A stretch of 7,813 nucleotides of DNA from M55B112 sp964539395 (lineage in GTDB: Bacteria; Bacteroidota; Bacteroidia; Bacteroidales; GCA-2748055). The number at the start of each line of letters is the position of its first letter. The first letter of the stretch is position 1. The notes beneath the pieces were generated by a model. The model ran no database searches and was not told the DNA's origin. It was given only the letters and a program-made list of their open reading frames with translations. This document shows, piece after piece, positions 6,762-7,813 of this stretch. The position numbers were made by a program, and so were the translations under genes. The stretch lies in assembly GCA_964539395.1 (NCBI GenBank), contig CAZIIU010000080.1, positions 1 through 7,813 on the forward strand, in the 5' to 3' direction.

Positions 6762-7813
6762 TCAATCAGAAAAGCTGCTATAGGTAATTAACCGAACCAC
6801 CTCATTCCGGTCGATCTTCATTGAATTGTTTCGGGGAAAGGATGGAATTGTGAAGATCTCTTTTGGGAGTTCATGTTTTTGCAGAATTGTGGAGAGGATG
6901 GCTTTTGAGAAAACTGTCTGCACAGACTCTTTTCCTGACTGGTTACTTTTTGAATGTGATTCCTTCTTCCTGTCGGCTTCTGTAAGTTTTTCTGCTGTTT
7001 GCTTTCCGTTCTGCCGGGTTTCATCCGATAGCTTATCTGCTGATTGCTTATCTTTCTGATGGATTGTTGACCTAAAATAATTTGAATCCGGACGGGTTTG
7101 TCTTGAAAGCTCTTCTGCTGAAGGCTCAGTGTTCGGCTGAGTAGACCTGGAATCATATGAATCTGGCTGGTCAGCTTTCGAAGCTTTCTCCTCTACCACA
7201 AGAACCAGCTTTTGTCCCAGTTTTTTATCCGGCACACCCAGTACCAGCACCTCCTGGCCGGTGAGCTCTGTGATCTTTTTTTCCAGGATCTCCGGAACGA
7301 TCTTCACCCCGCCACTTTTTATCACATTGTCGATTCGCCCCAGCCATTCAAATTCCTGATCGCCCACCAACCGCACCAGGTCATTGCTCACCACCGCCCG
7401 GTCGGTTACACCGGGGACATCAATTACCAGACACCCCCGCCGGTCGGTCCCGATCTTCACCCCTTCGAGCACTTTGAAAAAGGGATCGGGCATATCCCCG
7501 TTGATCCTTCGCACAGCGAAATGGGTGTAAGTCTCCGACATGGCGAAAGACTCATAAACCTCCACACTATGCAGTTTCCCCAACTCTTCACGGAGCGAAG
7601 GGTTGATCTCCCCGCCGCCGATCAGCAGCTTCCCTGTCTTTTCAAGCTTTGCACGTGATCCGGCATCCTTTAGTGTTTCATGCAGCTGTAGTGGTACCAT
7701 TGCTGCAAAATTTACTGCCTCCCCTAATCCTGAATTCTCCAGCGCTCCCTCTGCAGCTTCCGACTCCGGCTCCAGGTCCTCCAGCGCTCCCTCTGCAGCC
7801 TCCGACTCCGGCT
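6762..7813 (-). CDS. menE: o-Succinylbenzoate-CoA ligase (MenE), C-terminal part, partial at window edge
   Basis: This is an adenylate-forming enzyme that activates o-succinylbenzoate with ATP and joins it to CoA in menaquinone synthesis. The 349 visible residues lack the N-terminal part, including the P-loop. The frame is open to the window edge, so the ATG at 7698-7700 is internal. Counting from that Met: NFAAMVPLQL straddles it; YESFAMSET at 49-57 is the adenine-binding motif; RRGCLVIDVPGVTD (87-100) with SNDLV (105-109) holds the ribose-binding Asp; GRIDNVIKSGGVKI (121-134) is the hinge; and SMKIDRNEV (293-301) carries the likely catalytic Lys295, with Met where Gly is usual. This wording matches Bacteroidota MenE. 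Two insertions are odd: an acidic tandem duplication just upstream of NFAAM, and a polar insert of about 85 residues at 172-258 between strand KLVLVVEE and the final helix. Both keep the frame. Another acyl-CoA ligase is possible but less likely. Confidence 0.85.
   Translation of the reverse strand, partial: PESEAAEGALEDLEPESEAAEGALENSGLGEAVNFAAMVPLQLHETLKDAGSRAKLEKTGKLLIGGGEINPSLREELGKLHSVEVYESFAMSETYTHFAVRRINGDMPDPFFKVLEGVKIGTDRRGCLVIDVPGVTDRAVVSNDLVRLVGDQEFEWLGRIDNVIKSGGVKIVPEILEKKITELTGQEVLVLGVPDKKLGQKLVLVVEEKASKADQPDSYDSRSTQPNTEPSAEELSRQTRPDSNYFRSTIHQKDKQSADKLSDETRQNGKQTAEKLTEADRKKESHSKSNQSGKESVQTVFSKAILSTILQKHELPKEIFTIPSFPRNNSMKIDRNEVVRLITYSSFSD
7011..7163 (-). repeat. Degenerate in-frame repeat of about 75 bp inside menE
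   Basis: Two units, residues 180-204 and 205-230 counted from the Met at 7700, align as D-S-x-Y/x-x-x-R-S-T near the start and SAEELS or SADKLS followed by ETR/QTR near the end. A partial third unit (TAEKLTEADR, residues 235-244) follows at about 6969-6998. Similarity is also visible in the DNA: both units begin GATTCA and share an AGGTC about 15 bases in. Confidence 0.6.
7737..7813 (-). repeat. 42-bp tandem duplication inside menE
   Basis: Two 35-base copies, 7737-7771 and 7779-7813, differ at one position and are separated by seven bases, a period of 42 bp or 14 codons. They encode EPESEAAEGALE twice, followed by DL or NS. The window ends inside the array, so more copies may lie beyond 7813. 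Confidence 0.93.

Noticed and set aside
7212..7658. 148-codon plus-strand ORF opposite menE
   Set aside because: It lies wholly antisense to conserved MenE motifs. Its openness follows from the codon use of menE, and the peptide has no family features.

Overview
The window looks like chromosomal DNA from a member of the Bacteroidota (Bacteroidales/Marinilabiliales-like). The evidence is a MenE-type ligase with the wording typical of that phylum, a very long PAS-array histidine kinase, weak Shine-Dalgarno sequences, and two promoter-like sites with Bacteroidota geometry (TTG, 20 bases, TATCTTTG or TATCTTTA). This placement is inferred by eye; no search was run. No rRNA, tRNA, CRISPR array or intact insertion sequence is visible.

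Layout from left to right: (1) 1-182 is a leader without a convincing promoter, holding one 24-codon ORF that ends one base before the next gene. (2) 183-1493, plus strand, encodes a bile acid:sodium symporter (BASS/SBF) family membrane transporter. (3) 1494-1745 is a convergent gap that may hold a decayed reading frame. (4) 1746-5291, minus strand, encodes an 1181-residue soluble sensor histidine kinase with about six PAS domains, a possible GAF-like segment and a HisKA/HATPase core, but no receiver domain. (5) 5292-5954 is a 663-base non-coding region with a promoter facing the kinase, a 21-bp tandem repeat array that can be read as a small repetitive ORF, and a promoter facing the ankyrin gene. 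(6) 5955-6650, plus strand, encodes a predicted lipoprotein with about five ankyrin repeats. (7) 6654-6691 is a weak terminator-like hairpin. (8) 6762-7813, minus strand, is the C-terminal 349 residues of an o-succinylbenzoate-CoA ligase (MenE, menaquinone synthesis), cut by the window edge.

The genes do not form one operon: neighbours are convergent (transporter/kinase, ankyrin/menE) or divergent (kinase/ankyrin). No shared pathway can be argued beyond menE serving menaquinone synthesis.

The strongest oddities are in menE. One is a 42-bp in-frame duplication giving an acidic Glu/Ala-rich loop just before the conserved NFAAMVPLQL stretch. The other is a roughly 85-residue hydrophilic insert in the C-terminal lid, itself built from degenerate repeats of about 25 residues. 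Also notable are the nested 21-bp/9-bp repeat array between the kinase and ankyrin genes, a Cys/His-rich PAS domain in the kinase, and the long leader implied by the kinase promoter. I do not see a clear new multi-gene system.
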